A DNA stretch of 42,454 nt from a virus: IMG/VR virus record IMGVR_UViG_3300027754_000182, positions 1-42,454 of that record; one strand, 5' to 3'. Position 1 is the first letter of the stretch. Each line of letters starts with the position of its first letter. The position numbers and the translations under genes are program-made. Under the pieces are notes generated by a model. The model was not told the DNA's origin, made no database searches, and saw only the letters and a list, made by a program, of their open reading frames with translations. This document shows, piece after piece, positions 13,930 through 21,721 of the stretch.

Positions 13930-14538
13930 CTAGGAAACAAGAGAAGAGTAGTAATCAGCCGGAAGTGCAGCGGTCTGAGACAGGTCCTCTGACCCAGCTA
14001 AAGCCACACTGGTACGAACTGGATCTATTGTAGAGGCAACCCCGCCAGTAAACAGCCGTTGCAAAGCAGTGGGTGATGCAATTGCCTCACGAAGAATAGC
14101 AGTGTTAAAGGGAGAAAAATCTGACCCCGCCACGGCCTGTGCTACGTCTCTTGCTCCTGGTAGTTCTCGCATAGGTTGATTTCGACGGCGATTTTCACGA
14201 TCAGCTATTACACGACCTAATCGATCCCCTGCATAACGAGTACCTTGTGGTTCAAAAGCAGGATTAGCAGGAAAACCCCTCATAGCCCTGTAAGCATTTG
14301 CTACACCTGGAGCTATGTTTCCAAGTTTATCTACAAAATTAAATAAACCAGACTCATCACGTCTAGCAACTCCAAATTCCGAGCCAGGAACCGGGAGCTC
14401 TACGTCTCGGAAAACGTCAGTTGTATAACCAAGAGGAGGATTGATAAAACGTTTGCCGGTATAGTCATTTATATTGCCCTGTAAGGGCCTGTTATAAGCA
14501 GTATCAAAACCATAACTAGGGGAGAAAGAGTAGCTCAT
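13930..14538 (-). CDS. Virion-region protein sharing a module with 8027-8827
   Basis: 202 residues, beginning MSYSFSPSYGFDTAYNRPLQ. The segment SGLFNFVDKLGNIAPGVANA matches FFNQAGQFVDSLGRLIPGVT of the 8027-8827 protein (shared FN, VD.LG, PGV.N, A), so the two share a module. The rest is Arg/Pro-rich (DRENRRRNQPMRELPGAR) and then helical. A GGAGG lies 6 bases before the ATG (revcomp of 14545-14549). Family unknown; likely virion protein. Confidence 0.6.
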   Translation of the reverse strand: MSYSFSPSYGFDTAYNRPLQGNINDYTGKRFINPPLGYTTDVFRDVELPVPGSEFGVARRDESGLFNFVDKLGNIAPGVANAYRAMRGFPANPAFEPQGTRYAGDRLGRVIADRENRRRNQPMRELPGARDVAQAVAGSDFSPFNTAILREAIASPTALQRLFTGGVASTIDPVRTSVALAGSEDLSQTAALPADYYSSLVS

Positions 14539-14573
14539 TAGATAACCTCCGAGAACAACATTTTAACTCGTTA

Positions 14574-16604
14574 TCAGTAATACATCATCTGATCACGCTG
14601 AGGAACACTTAAGCGCTGCAAGAACTCTTCAGCAGGAGTAAGTACAGGTTGTTCCATAGGTGTGGTGGCACTACGTAAGTCGAAACTTCCCTGAGTTGGA
14701 GCTACTGCACTTTGAGCAGTGGCTTCTGCGTTTCCAATGGCATTAGCCTGATTGTTTGTCCCCATTGGAGTTGTAATGGTCGTAGTCGTTACGGACTGTT
14801 GAGTTTGTTGGTTAGCTTCAGGGTTAACCATGCTGCGACGCTGCATTTCGTAAGCTAGAGCAGGGTAGCTTTGAGCCCACGTCCGCAAGGCAGTTGATTC
14901 AGCAGGACTAGAACCTGTTCCTTCTGCATACTTCATCAACGATTGCCTTACAGGAGCTTGATTCGCATAGGCAGCTCTCGCAGCGTAATAATCCTCTGCA
15001 CTTTTATACCTCTCAGGGCTACGGGGTTCCATAGCTCTATCTACAGCGGCGGCGCGAGGTGAATACTGAGCTAACTGCTCACGCATCTCACTTTTGCGAT
15101 CTCCACCTCGAGTAATTACAGGTGCTGGGGCAGTTGGATCTGGTCGACGAGGCATAGGTTGATTTTGTTCAAGATAACCTACGGAACCTAAGGGAGTGCC
15201 GTCATTATCAGCAAATAACACAGGGGTTTGTTCTGGTTGATTAATTCCGGTAGGAGTAACCACGGGCTCTCCAGGAGGAGTCCTTGTTTCACCTTGTAGA
15301 TCAAGAGGAGCCGAGCCTTCATCTCCGCGCCTCATGTTTACTATGACACTACTTAACCCAAAGCCAGCTAGACCAGCGCCTCCAAGAGCGCCGACACTTC
15401 TAATAGGATTATTACGTAATACGTCTATAAGTGTGTTTAAATCACTCATTTGAATGCCTCCTGAGGCATTACGTGTAGCTTGTGTAACAGGATCAACTAC
15501 AGCTTCAACCGCATCACCAACAACATTACCAGCCGTGTCTAAAACAACTCGACTTGTAGGATAAGGATTGATACGTGGATCTATTTCAATGCGACCGGTA
15601 AAAGGATCAGGTTCAGTAAAAAAAGATCCTCCGCGAACTTCACCGCCAGGTGCTCGGGGAGTAAGAGGAATACCTTGTTCAATGGCCTCCATGACATTAA
15701 GTCTATTTGGAGGAGGAACAGGACCTAGAAAAGCACCAATATTAGCTTCAACGCCCTCACCGTATGTAGTGTTACCAAGTTTTCCTCCTCCAACAGCTTG
15801 AGTACCTGCAGGGTACCTTAAAGGCATTCCATAACCTTTTACCTCACCCGGACCTGGTTTAAGAAATGTACCTTGTAAATATTCGGGAACAGAAGTAGGA
15901 ATATCTCTAGGTGAAGGAGCTTGTCCACGCAACCTATTAAAGAGAGCTGCCGCATCCTCGGGAGGAACTGAAATTTCCCCTCGCATTAACCTATCTGCAA
16001 GTTCTCGATCTGCTGATACAGGTAGAGCTACACGAGTATTAGGTAGAGCATCAGCCGCGAGTCGTTCTGCAACACGCATCATGCTTCCCCCTCCTTTGTC
16101 TTGCATTAACTGTCTAGTTAATTCATAATCTCGTGCATAAGGATCACCAGTTGGGACTGACTCAGGTATTAATCGTGGGTCTTGCCTTGTTACCGTTCGT
16201 CCAACACCAGGTGCTCTAAGTGCACCGCCAGCAGTTTGCGCAGTAATTGGAGGACGATTTGGAACTTCTCCAGCCATTTCTCGAATGACTCTATTTACCA
16301 TTCCAGCTTCAACCGCTCGTTGACGGTTTGTTTTCTCAGTAAGGTCGCTGACCAAACCCGTGGCACGGGCAGGAATATTACCAAATTTAGCTCCTGAAAA
16401 CTGAGGAGGAAGAGGTCTCCCTAAGACTCTTTCAGCTTCTCTTGCTAATCCTTTATAAGTTTGTGAATCAGTAATTGTATCTTGTGCACGTTCAACAAAT
16501 TCACGAGCTGGCTTAACCCCATATTGAAGCTCATTGAGTAATTTTTTGGCACCAGCCGAACCACCTTGAAGTACAAGATCCGTGAGTCCTCTTAGTATGC
16601 TCAT
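14574..16604 (-). CDS. Large Pro/Gly/Arg-rich internal virion-type protein
   Basis: 676 residues, second longest in the window. The N-terminal 110 residues are helical and charged, followed by long Pro/Arg/Gly-rich disorder. A hydrophobic stretch around 403-423 (VGALGGAGLAGFGLSSVIVNM) could insert into a membrane. Ala- and Gln-rich sequence follows with a C-terminal segment TALRTWAQSYPALAYEMQRR, whose pattern recurs at the end of the 39441-40160 product. Long proteins with one Gly/Ala-rich membrane-like segment are typical of ejected internal virion proteins. No peptidase or lysozyme motif was found. Function inferred only. Confidence 0.55.
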   Translation of the reverse strand: MSILRGLTDLVLQGGSAGAKKLLNELQYGVKPAREFVERAQDTITDSQTYKGLAREAERVLGRPLPPQFSGAKFGNIPARATGLVSDLTEKTNRQRAVEAGMVNRVIREMAGEVPNRPPITAQTAGGALRAPGVGRTVTRQDPRLIPESVPTGDPYARDYELTRQLMQDKGGGSMMRVAERLAADALPNTRVALPVSADRELADRLMRGEISVPPEDAAALFNRLRGQAPSPRDIPTSVPEYLQGTFLKPGPGEVKGYGMPLRYPAGTQAVGGGKLGNTTYGEGVEANIGAFLGPVPPPNRLNVMEAIEQGIPLTPRAPGGEVRGGSFFTEPDPFTGRIEIDPRINPYPTSRVVLDTAGNVVGDAVEAVVDPVTQATRNASGGIQMSDLNTLIDVLRNNPIRSVGALGGAGLAGFGLSSVIVNMRRGDEGSAPLDLQGETRTPPGEPVVTPTGINQPEQTPVLFADNDGTPLGSVGYLEQNQPMPRRPDPTAPAPVITRGGDRKSEMREQLAQYSPRAAAVDRAMEPRSPERYKSAEDYYAARAAYANQAPVRQSLMKYAEGTGSSPAESTALRTWAQSYPALAYEMQRRSMVNPEANQQTQQSVTTTTITTPMGTNNQANAIGNAEATAQSAVAPTQGSFDLRSATTPMEQPVLTPAEEFLQRLSVPQRDQMMYY

Positions 16605-16635
16605 GTGCTACAAATCGGTCGCTAATAAAGTAAGT

Positions 16636-17256
16636 CTACCGCCAATTTGCGTAAAAATAGAGTCTGTCTGCTCGTGAAATATCAGGTGGTCCAGGTATTG
16701 CTTGAATAAACTCTCCACCTGATCGTTCAAAGCGATATCTCGCGGCCACAGGGTCTCGATAGTTAGGCACATAAAGCTGCTGCGCTAACCTATCGCACTC
16801 ATACAAATAGTTTTCCCTCCATATGCGAGCTGTTTCACGTTTATCTTGAATATTAATGGAACGTGAAACGTCACCAAGAATTGTTTCTTGACGACTTGTA
16901 GCTCTACCGGTAGCAAGCTCAGTAAGACGCTCAGCTTCCTCACAGCGCTCAATTTGCTGAATTATCTTGTCGTAATAAAACTCACTAGGGATACTATTAC
17001 AAGCTTCGAGCAAACGAGCATAGTCACCCGCCGGAACAGTTGCGATGTTAAAGGCTAAGTGATAAGCAACACGGCTAAAGTTAAAATCGTCAAGGGCATA
17101 ACCAAAAACCTGAGCAGGATTTCTAGTTAATTGATTAACTGCGGCATAGACGACTTCTCTCTTGGTAGCATCAGTCGTTGTTGCCTGAAAAACAACCCCT
17201 TGTTGAGCTAAATACGATTGAATTTGCTCAAGTTCAAAAGTAGTTAGTTGGGCCAC
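16636..17256 (-). CDS. Helical virion-region protein (connector candidate)
   Basis: 206 residues, not recognised. Predominantly helical: MAQLTTFELEQIQSYLAQQG, then TKREVVYAAVNQLTRNPAQV, FGYALDDFNFSRVAYHLAF, later IWRENYLYECDRLAQQLYVP. Aromatics are frequent at the C-terminus (RADRLYFYANWR). A head-to-tail adaptor would suit this size and composition in a podovirus, but no family motif is seen. Confidence 0.5.
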   Translation of the reverse strand: MAQLTTFELEQIQSYLAQQGVVFQATTTDATKREVVYAAVNQLTRNPAQVFGYALDDFNFSRVAYHLAFNIATVPAGDYARLLEACNSIPSEFYYDKIIQQIERCEEAERLTELATGRATSRQETILGDVSRSINIQDKRETARIWRENYLYECDRLAQQLYVPNYRDPVAARYRFERSGGEFIQAIPGPPDISRADRLYFYANWR

Positions 17257-17278
17257 GGATACGAAAACTTATGTTCTT

Positions 17279-17749
17279 CTATTCTACGTATACACTTCCG
17301 GTAGCAAACACTTCATCCCAATCAACTCGTTTAATTGAGTTAAGTTGATCTAGTTTTATGAACTTTTCACCAGGTAAAGATTGACGTAGTTCAACAATTT
17401 CTTTAGCTGTCTTTAGTCCCACGCCTGGTAAGCACTGCGTAAGACCTTCGGGTGTCAGAGTATTTAAATTTATCCGAGTGTCCGCAGGTGGTAGAGGTTT
17501 AATTATCGGAGTTTTTTCAACCTCTGACTTCACATTTCGTCTGCTGCGCCTTGTACCTACATGGTTAGCACTTAAAGTTGGTTCATTTTCGTCAAGAAGT
17601 TCTCCAACTTGGTCTTTATGAGCAAAAAAAACTTTACCCGTGGTATTGGAACGCACCATAAAGTAATCACCCTCGTCATATGTCGAAAGTATCTCAATTT
17701 TTACGCCACTAGGTCTATAAACACTGGCTGTCATGGGCTGAGTCAACAT
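17279..17749 (-). CDS. Protein with SH3-like N-terminus and ComEA-type helix-hairpin-helix
   Basis: 156 residues from ATG 17749; Met6 (17734) is an alternative start. Residues about 15-50 (KIEILSTYDEGDYFMVRS, KVFFAHKDQVGELL) resemble a small beta-barrel. A basic linker (GTRRSRRNVKSE) leads to a helix-hairpin-helix at about 93-150: RINLNTLTPEGLTQCLPGVG and KTAKEIVELRQ, with the hairpin PGVG at 108-111. This is the NxNTA...LxxLPGIG form found in ComEA and other DNA-binding proteins. It should bind duplex DNA non-specifically. Its role between virion genes is unclear; a DNA-end or portal-associated role is possible. GTTTAGGCTAAAC (17760-17772), an inverted repeat, lies just upstream. Confidence 0.65.
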   Translation of the reverse strand: MLTQPMTASVYRPSGVKIEILSTYDEGDYFMVRSNTTGKVFFAHKDQVGELLDENEPTLSANHVGTRRSRRNVKSEVEKTPIIKPLPPADTRINLNTLTPEGLTQCLPGVGLKTAKEIVELRQSLPGEKFIKLDQLNSIKRVDWDEVFATGSVYVE

Positions 17750-17789
17750 GTGTACAGTAGTTTAGGCTAAACAACCGCAAAAACAAAGC

Positions 17790-18050
17790 TTATTGATCAC
17801 AAGTTTTTAGTTTTGGCGCAGATTTTTCAATAAATTCAGCTCGTTTCTCCCAAGTATCGCCTCCAACACGTCCTTTAGCTGGATTTATGCACTCAGAGGA
17901 GTCAGTTTGGTTACAAACCAAGCCCGCAAGGTCTAGTTCGCTACCTTTTGCCCCCGTACGCCAATAGTGAACGTTATTTAACCAAGTAGCGCCACATTTT
18001 TGGCACTCTTTTCGTTTAATTCCAAACTCTGAAAGCTTCCGGTCAGTCAT
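17790..18050 (-). CDS. Small zinc-ribbon-like protein
   Basis: 86 residues from ATG 18050; the frame also opens at 18059. An ECQKCGATW pair (C16, C19) and a later pair in GLVCNQTDSSECINPAKG give four Cys in a CxxC...C...C layout typical of a zinc-binding fold. The rest is rich in Lys, Gly and Trp (VHYWRTGAKGSELDLAG). I recall similar short proteins in cyanophages but no function. It lies between the HhH protein and the major structural block, same strand, downstream of a strong terminator. Confidence 0.65.
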   Translation of the reverse strand: MTDRKLSEFGIKRKECQKCGATWLNNVHYWRTGAKGSELDLAGLVCNQTDSSECINPAKGRVGGDTWEKRAEFIEKSAPKLKTCDQ

Positions 18051-18137
18051 AAAGACCACGCAAGAAACATATGCTTGATACTTTGCCAGTTAACGATTTA
18101 AAAAACGCTAAAAATTTTATTAATAATTTGATTCCAA

Positions 18138-18163
18138 AACAAAAACCCCTCCCGAAGGAGGGG
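18138..18163 (-). terminator. Strong intrinsic terminator after the 18191-19069 gene
   Basis: On the minus strand CCCCTCC (revcomp of 18157-18163) and GGAGGGG (revcomp of 18146-18152) pair around a TTCG tetraloop and are followed by TTTTTG. A seven-pair GC stem with a UUCG loop and U run is a textbook intrinsic terminator, 28 nt past the stop of the decoration gene. Confidence 0.85.
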
Positions 18164-18190
18164 TAGTTGTAAGAACCCTTACTGATTAGA

Positions 18191-19069
18191 TCAGGAAGGT
18201 GAAGTCGAAGTAAATATACTTGACTCGATAACACCACCGGGCTGCAGAGCAAGATCTGAACGCTCGGGGGGTTGGTCAGGAAGAATCCAGCAAACTTCGC
18301 AGATTGCCAGAGCCTTGTTTGCACCTGAAAGCCTTCCAGTACCAGCGCGAGGATCGTAAATACCCGAACCTTGAGCAAGACCAGAAGTAGCAGCACCACC
18401 AAGATTGGCAGTGGTGAAGAGTTTCCAGGTAGTAGCGTTAGCCAGAGCGGACAAGCTGCTGCTGTTGAAGATGTTAGTAGAAGCAAAGCTTCCGTTAACA
18501 ATCCGGCTAGTGGCGCCCGTAATGGAACAACCAAACTGACCAGAAACAACAGTACCGTTGTCACGCAGACCTTGAGCCACAGCAGGGATCAGAGAAACCT
18601 GTGGGGAAGCACTTCCACCGGCAACGCCGGAGCTAACGAGATCACCACCGTCAATGCGCAAGGAGGCACGATAAACGTAACCAGACGCAGGAACGATAAT
18701 GCCATTCGTGATATCTGCCCGAATATCCTTATGGAAATCAGGAGAAGGAATGATAACGTTAGCGTTGAGGAAGGGTTGCTGAGCAGCGTTTTGACCCGAA
18801 CCATAAGGTAGGGTGTAGTACTCAAGTTGATTGTTTGTACCAAGAGCTTGGTAGCTCAGGTCAACATAACCAACTGCTTGCTGAGCAATCCAACCAGGGC
18901 GGAATACAACACCAACAGGACCACCCACGGGTTGGTTGGTTAAGGTGGTGGAAACACCGTTCGCATTGTTATACTGAACGGTTTTTTCTTCGTACCAGTA
19001 ACGAAGAACGTTTGTGTAGTTACCAGGATAAATCTTGGAAACTGAGAGCTGGTTAGTAGCGATCGCCAT
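18191..19069 (-). CDS. Major virion protein candidate (capsid decoration or tail tube)
   Basis: 292 residues, beta-rich with repeated Ser/Gly and hydrophobic strands (WYEEKTVQYNNANGVSTTL, PGWIAQQAVGYVDLSYQAL, ASGYVYRASLRIDGGDLVSS). It starts 15 nt after the major capsid gene. It has the strongest ribosome binding site I saw, GAGGAGGTAAC before the ATG, and ends in a strong terminator. These features suggest a high-copy virion protein expressed with the capsid protein. A decoration (cement) protein or tail protein would fit. The proposed role is inference; no family motif was recognised. Confidence 0.65.
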   Translation of the reverse strand: MAIATNQLSVSKIYPGNYTNVLRYWYEEKTVQYNNANGVSTTLTNQPVGGPVGVVFRPGWIAQQAVGYVDLSYQALGTNNQLEYYTLPYGSGQNAAQQPFLNANVIIPSPDFHKDIRADITNGIIVPASGYVYRASLRIDGGDLVSSGVAGGSASPQVSLIPAVAQGLRDNGTVVSGQFGCSITGATSRIVNGSFASTNIFNSSSLSALANATTWKLFTTANLGGAATSGLAQGSGIYDPRAGTGRLSGANKALAICEVCWILPDQPPERSDLALQPGGVIESSIFTSTSPS

Positions 19070-19083
19070 TTTTAGTTACCTCC

Positions 19084-20199
19084 TCAAGCGTCGAAAGAGT
19101 AGGCAACGGTGACGAAGTCAGCGTTCAGAAGTTCGAAACCTGCGTACAGGCTCCAAATCATCATGATGAAACGGCTGAAGTCATCGTTGTTGTTGAGTAG
19201 CACTTGGGCGTTGTTACCGCCGATGCCAACTCCAGTGGACTGCGGACCAAAGAAGATACCAATCGCAGAGTTGTAACTCTGTGAACTGGATGCAATGGTA
19301 GCAGCCTGTGTTTGTGTAGGCATGTTGGTGCTTTCGAAGAAGCGCACACCTTCAAACACAAAGCCCGTGGGCATAATCGGTTCGCCAGCCACGAAAGTGG
19401 CTTGACCGAAGCCCTGACCCATGTACAGAGCAGCGTTAGGCTGCATGCCGGACATAAGTGGGTTGATTTGACCGTTGCCAGGGTAACGAGCAACTTCACG
19501 GAAGTCACTGTTCTGACGCAGGTGCATCAAGAAGGTAGGATCGCAAACACAGCGATAGAAACCATCTTGGAAGGTAGGAGTGTTCCTCTTACGCAGGCTC
19601 TTCACCACGCGCAGAAGGTCGTCCTTAACGTCGAATTTGGCTTGTTCGGCGTTGGTATAGGTGAGACTTCCAGTGGCTAGATCGCCAGGGAAGTAGTAAC
19701 CACCTTGGGTGTCAGAAGACTGACCCTTTGATACTGCTTTAAGGAGTTCATTGATGAACACCCGATCACGCCAACGACGATAGTCGTCGAGCAAAGTCAG
19801 GCTACCAATGGATTGGTGGAAAGTTGTGAGGCTGCCGGTATCCAGCAAAAGACGCTGGGCAGTGATCAGAGTCTCGCGAGCAATTTTGAAAGTGCTTGGC
19901 TGAGTTGGATCACTAGGGTCAGCAGGGCCGGTGTACTCCTTAAGAGTCACCTGAACCTTGTCCTTCACAATGTTGCGGCTGTTTGCAGTACCGATTGTTT
20001 GCTCGGCAGTGCGCTCGCGAGATTCTTTGGAGCCAGGGTTACCGAAGAAACGGTAACGATCAAGCTGCACAGTCTGTCCTGGCTGCTTACTGAAGTCATG
20101 TACTACCACAGGCTCCGCAGCCATCTCAACGATGTATGCGGGGTGAGGACGGTACAGCTCGGCACCAAGAATCTTCGGAAAATCATTATCGATAAACAT
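19084..20199 (-). CDS. Major capsid protein
   Basis: 371 residues. The layout fits phage coat proteins of the HK97 fold, and patterns resemble the N4-gp56-type family: an N-terminal arm (DFPKILGAELYRPHPAYIVE), a central long helix region (LLRVVKSLRKRNTPTFQDGF), then YRCVCDPTFLMHLRQNSDFR, a typical 'Y.c..hP....Lr.d..f' stretch, and a beta-rich C-terminus. The most Gly/Asn-rich part (FGPQSTGVGIGGNNAQVLLN) should be a loop. It follows the scaffold by two genes, and a high-expression gene follows 14 nt downstream. Codons look well adapted, as expected for the coat protein. Family naming is by pattern, not by search. Confidence 0.8.
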   Translation of the reverse strand: MFIDNDFPKILGAELYRPHPAYIVEMAAEPVVVHDFSKQPGQTVQLDRYRFFGNPGSKESRERTAEQTIGTANSRNIVKDKVQVTLKEYTGPADPSDPTQPSTFKIARETLITAQRLLLDTGSLTTFHQSIGSLTLLDDYRRWRDRVFINELLKAVSKGQSSDTQGGYYFPGDLATGSLTYTNAEQAKFDVKDDLLRVVKSLRKRNTPTFQDGFYRCVCDPTFLMHLRQNSDFREVARYPGNGQINPLMSGMQPNAALYMGQGFGQATFVAGEPIMPTGFVFEGVRFFESTNMPTQTQAATIASSSQSYNSAIGIFFGPQSTGVGIGGNNAQVLLNNNDDFSRFIMMIWSLYAGFELLNADFVTVAYSFDA

Positions 20200-20283
20200 C
20201 GATAAATTCTCGAAGAAACTACAAGAGTTATATTAACCTTTTATCCTGCTGATATAACTAAAACGTGTCGCAATCTTAGTGGT

Positions 20284-21099
20284 TTAACCAGCTACTTTAC
20301 GGATCATATTTCTAACACCTTCACCTAACACACCGTACACAGATCCGTAGTTAGGCACGTATCTTGTCGATTTACCTCGATAGCTAGTACGAGACACAAC
20401 ACTCATTTGACCCGGCAAATCACTACGAATTGCTTCCGTAAACACTTGACAATATACAGGAGGACTATAAACCCACGCAGCGCGAGAACCTGATGTGTCG
20501 TTCGTTGGGTTTGTCAAAGCAGGATAACGAACGCGTTGAAAAGATCCGGGACCGCCTGTGATCCCGTTACCTACAAAAGCACCTAAATCTGAATCGTATT
20601 CGTACGGATTATTACTGTTTGGTGTTTTAAAAGGATCATAATTTTGATTGTCAGGAACACTAGCTCCAAACCACGTATAGGTACCAAAATCTTTTAGTCC
20701 AGGTTGAGGACCTAAAGCTGTTTGGACAGTGCGACCAGCAACGCTGTACCTACCTTGAGCCCTAAAGCCAACATAGGTGTCTAATAAACCGGAAGCGTGA
20801 GGCAGTGTATTTTCATAATTAGTCCAGTAACCAGAAATAGCAGGTGGTACTGCCCTCCACTCCGTATTCAAGTACCCACTTATGTTTGGTGGCCCCACGG
20901 GGATTAAACCAAAGTCAGCGCCTTCAAGATTTACACCAAACCATGTCTGCTGAACTCCACTAGGCAGCATGTAGCCACTTGATAGTACTTTATATGTATC
21001 AGTTAAGTTTAAGTTATCCCCTGTACGCTGTGGTCCCGATTGTATTCGGTGATAAAGACTATTATCATAGCGCCAGTTTGTTAAAGGAGTGTAAACCAT
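20284..21099 (-). CDS. Structural protein, unknown
   Basis: 271 residues, not recognised. Rich in Tyr, Gly, Pro, Ser and Asn (NWRYDNSLYHRIQSGPQRTG), with TYTWFGASVPDNQNYDPFKT and GSRAAWVYSPPVYCQVFTEA, so it is probably beta-rich. It ends GVRNMIRKVAG. It lies immediately upstream of the capsid gene on the same strand, with an 84-nt gap that could hold a promoter. Position suggests a head or tail protein. Confidence 0.55.
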   Translation of the reverse strand: MVYTPLTNWRYDNSLYHRIQSGPQRTGDNLNLTDTYKVLSSGYMLPSGVQQTWFGVNLEGADFGLIPVGPPNISGYLNTEWRAVPPAISGYWTNYENTLPHASGLLDTYVGFRAQGRYSVAGRTVQTALGPQPGLKDFGTYTWFGASVPDNQNYDPFKTPNSNNPYEYDSDLGAFVGNGITGGPGSFQRVRYPALTNPTNDTSGSRAAWVYSPPVYCQVFTEAIRSDLPGQMSVVSRTSYRGKSTRYVPNYGSVYGVLGEGVRNMIRKVAG

Positions 21100-21161
21100 G
21101 TTGTTTTAGCGTATAAATTAATTCTACTCCTCTACAATCTGTAAAGAAGTTATCTATCCTA

Positions 21162-21524
21162 ATGGTCAACGCAGAAAGATTTCTAACAATATTTTTTGAA
21201 GACCCAGAAGCTTCGATAGCCTGTTTTTCGGGTTCTTTAACGGATTCTCTCGTGCACCCACAAAAGCGATCCAAACTTGTTGTGTACCTTGTTAAAACAA
21301 CTGTTGTCGGATTATTCCTAGCTACATTTATTAGTCCAGTTTTTCACGATAAATTTAAATTAACAAGAAATGAAGCCATCGCGGCCTCTTTTATCTGCGG
21401 TTATGCCGGAATTCGTATGCTTAACGCAGCTGAAAAATACTTTGAATACGAAATCCAAAAAAGATTACGTAAGCTTCAGCTGAGCTCCACAGATCCATCA
21501 AAATCAGACGACAGCTCAACTTGA
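21162..21524 (+). CDS. Holin candidate with two membrane segments
   Basis: 120 residues. Two predicted membrane helices are visible: KLVVYLVKTTVVGLFLATFI (about 38-57) and EAIAASFICGYAGIRMLNAA (about 71-90), with a short loop between and a charged C-terminal tail (EIQKRLRKLQLSS). Small phage proteins with this two-helix layout and a 'AAA/S-F-x-x-G-x-x-G' second helix are holins or holin-like. It could open the inner membrane so the lambda R-like lysozyme (8866-9741) reaches the wall. It is alone on the plus strand and far from the lysozyme. The role is therefore inferred. Confidence 0.6.
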   Translation: MVNAERFLTIFFEDPEASIACFSGSLTDSLVHPQKRSKLVVYLVKTTVVGLFLATFISPVFHDKFKLTRNEAIAASFICGYAGIRMLNAAEKYFEYEIQKRLRKLQLSSTDPSKSDDSST

Positions 21525-21640
21525 GCTTGGGGTGCAGGAGGAAGCACAGGAGTGACAACCTCAAGGGGTTGATTAACAACAACCTCTTGAACTTCTTTTT
21601 CTAAACTTGGCTTACGACGCAAGGTTCCTAAAGCTCTCAT
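21476..21640 (-). CDS. 54-residue protein beginning MRALG, unknown
   Basis: A minus-strand frame from ATG 21638-21640 to TGA 21476-21478 encodes MRALGTLRRKPSLEKEVQEV, then Pro/Val-rich sequence and an acidic C-terminus. Its first residues resemble MRAIG of the 7755-8027 product. No ribosome binding site is obvious and a terminator lies just upstream, so it would need its own promoter. Its 3' end overlaps the holin gene by 49 nt on the other strand. The frame has no internal stop and a plausible composition. Confidence 0.45.
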   Translation of the reverse strand: MRALGTLRRKPSLEKEVQEVVVNQPLEVVTPVLPPAPQAQVELSSDFDGSVELS

Positions 21641-21669
21641 AATTAATCAGTTGGTACTTGTACATTAGC

Positions 21670-21698
21670 AAAAAAAAGCTCCCCCGTTTCCGAGGGAG
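21670..21698 (-). terminator. Intrinsic terminator after the scaffold gene
   Basis: On the minus strand CTCCCTCG (revcomp of 21691-21698) pairs with CGGGGGAG (revcomp of 21679-21686) around a GAAA loop, with one G-T pair, followed by TTTTTTTT. It ends transcription 24 nt past the 21722-22639 stop. Confidence 0.85.
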
Positions 21699-21721
21699 AC
21701 AATTTCGACCATCTAACGTTA

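Noticed and set aside
18043-18564. Leu/Val-rich minus-strand frame, 173 residues
   Set aside because: It is the shadow of the 18191-19069 gene, crosses its strong terminator and lacks a ribosome binding site.
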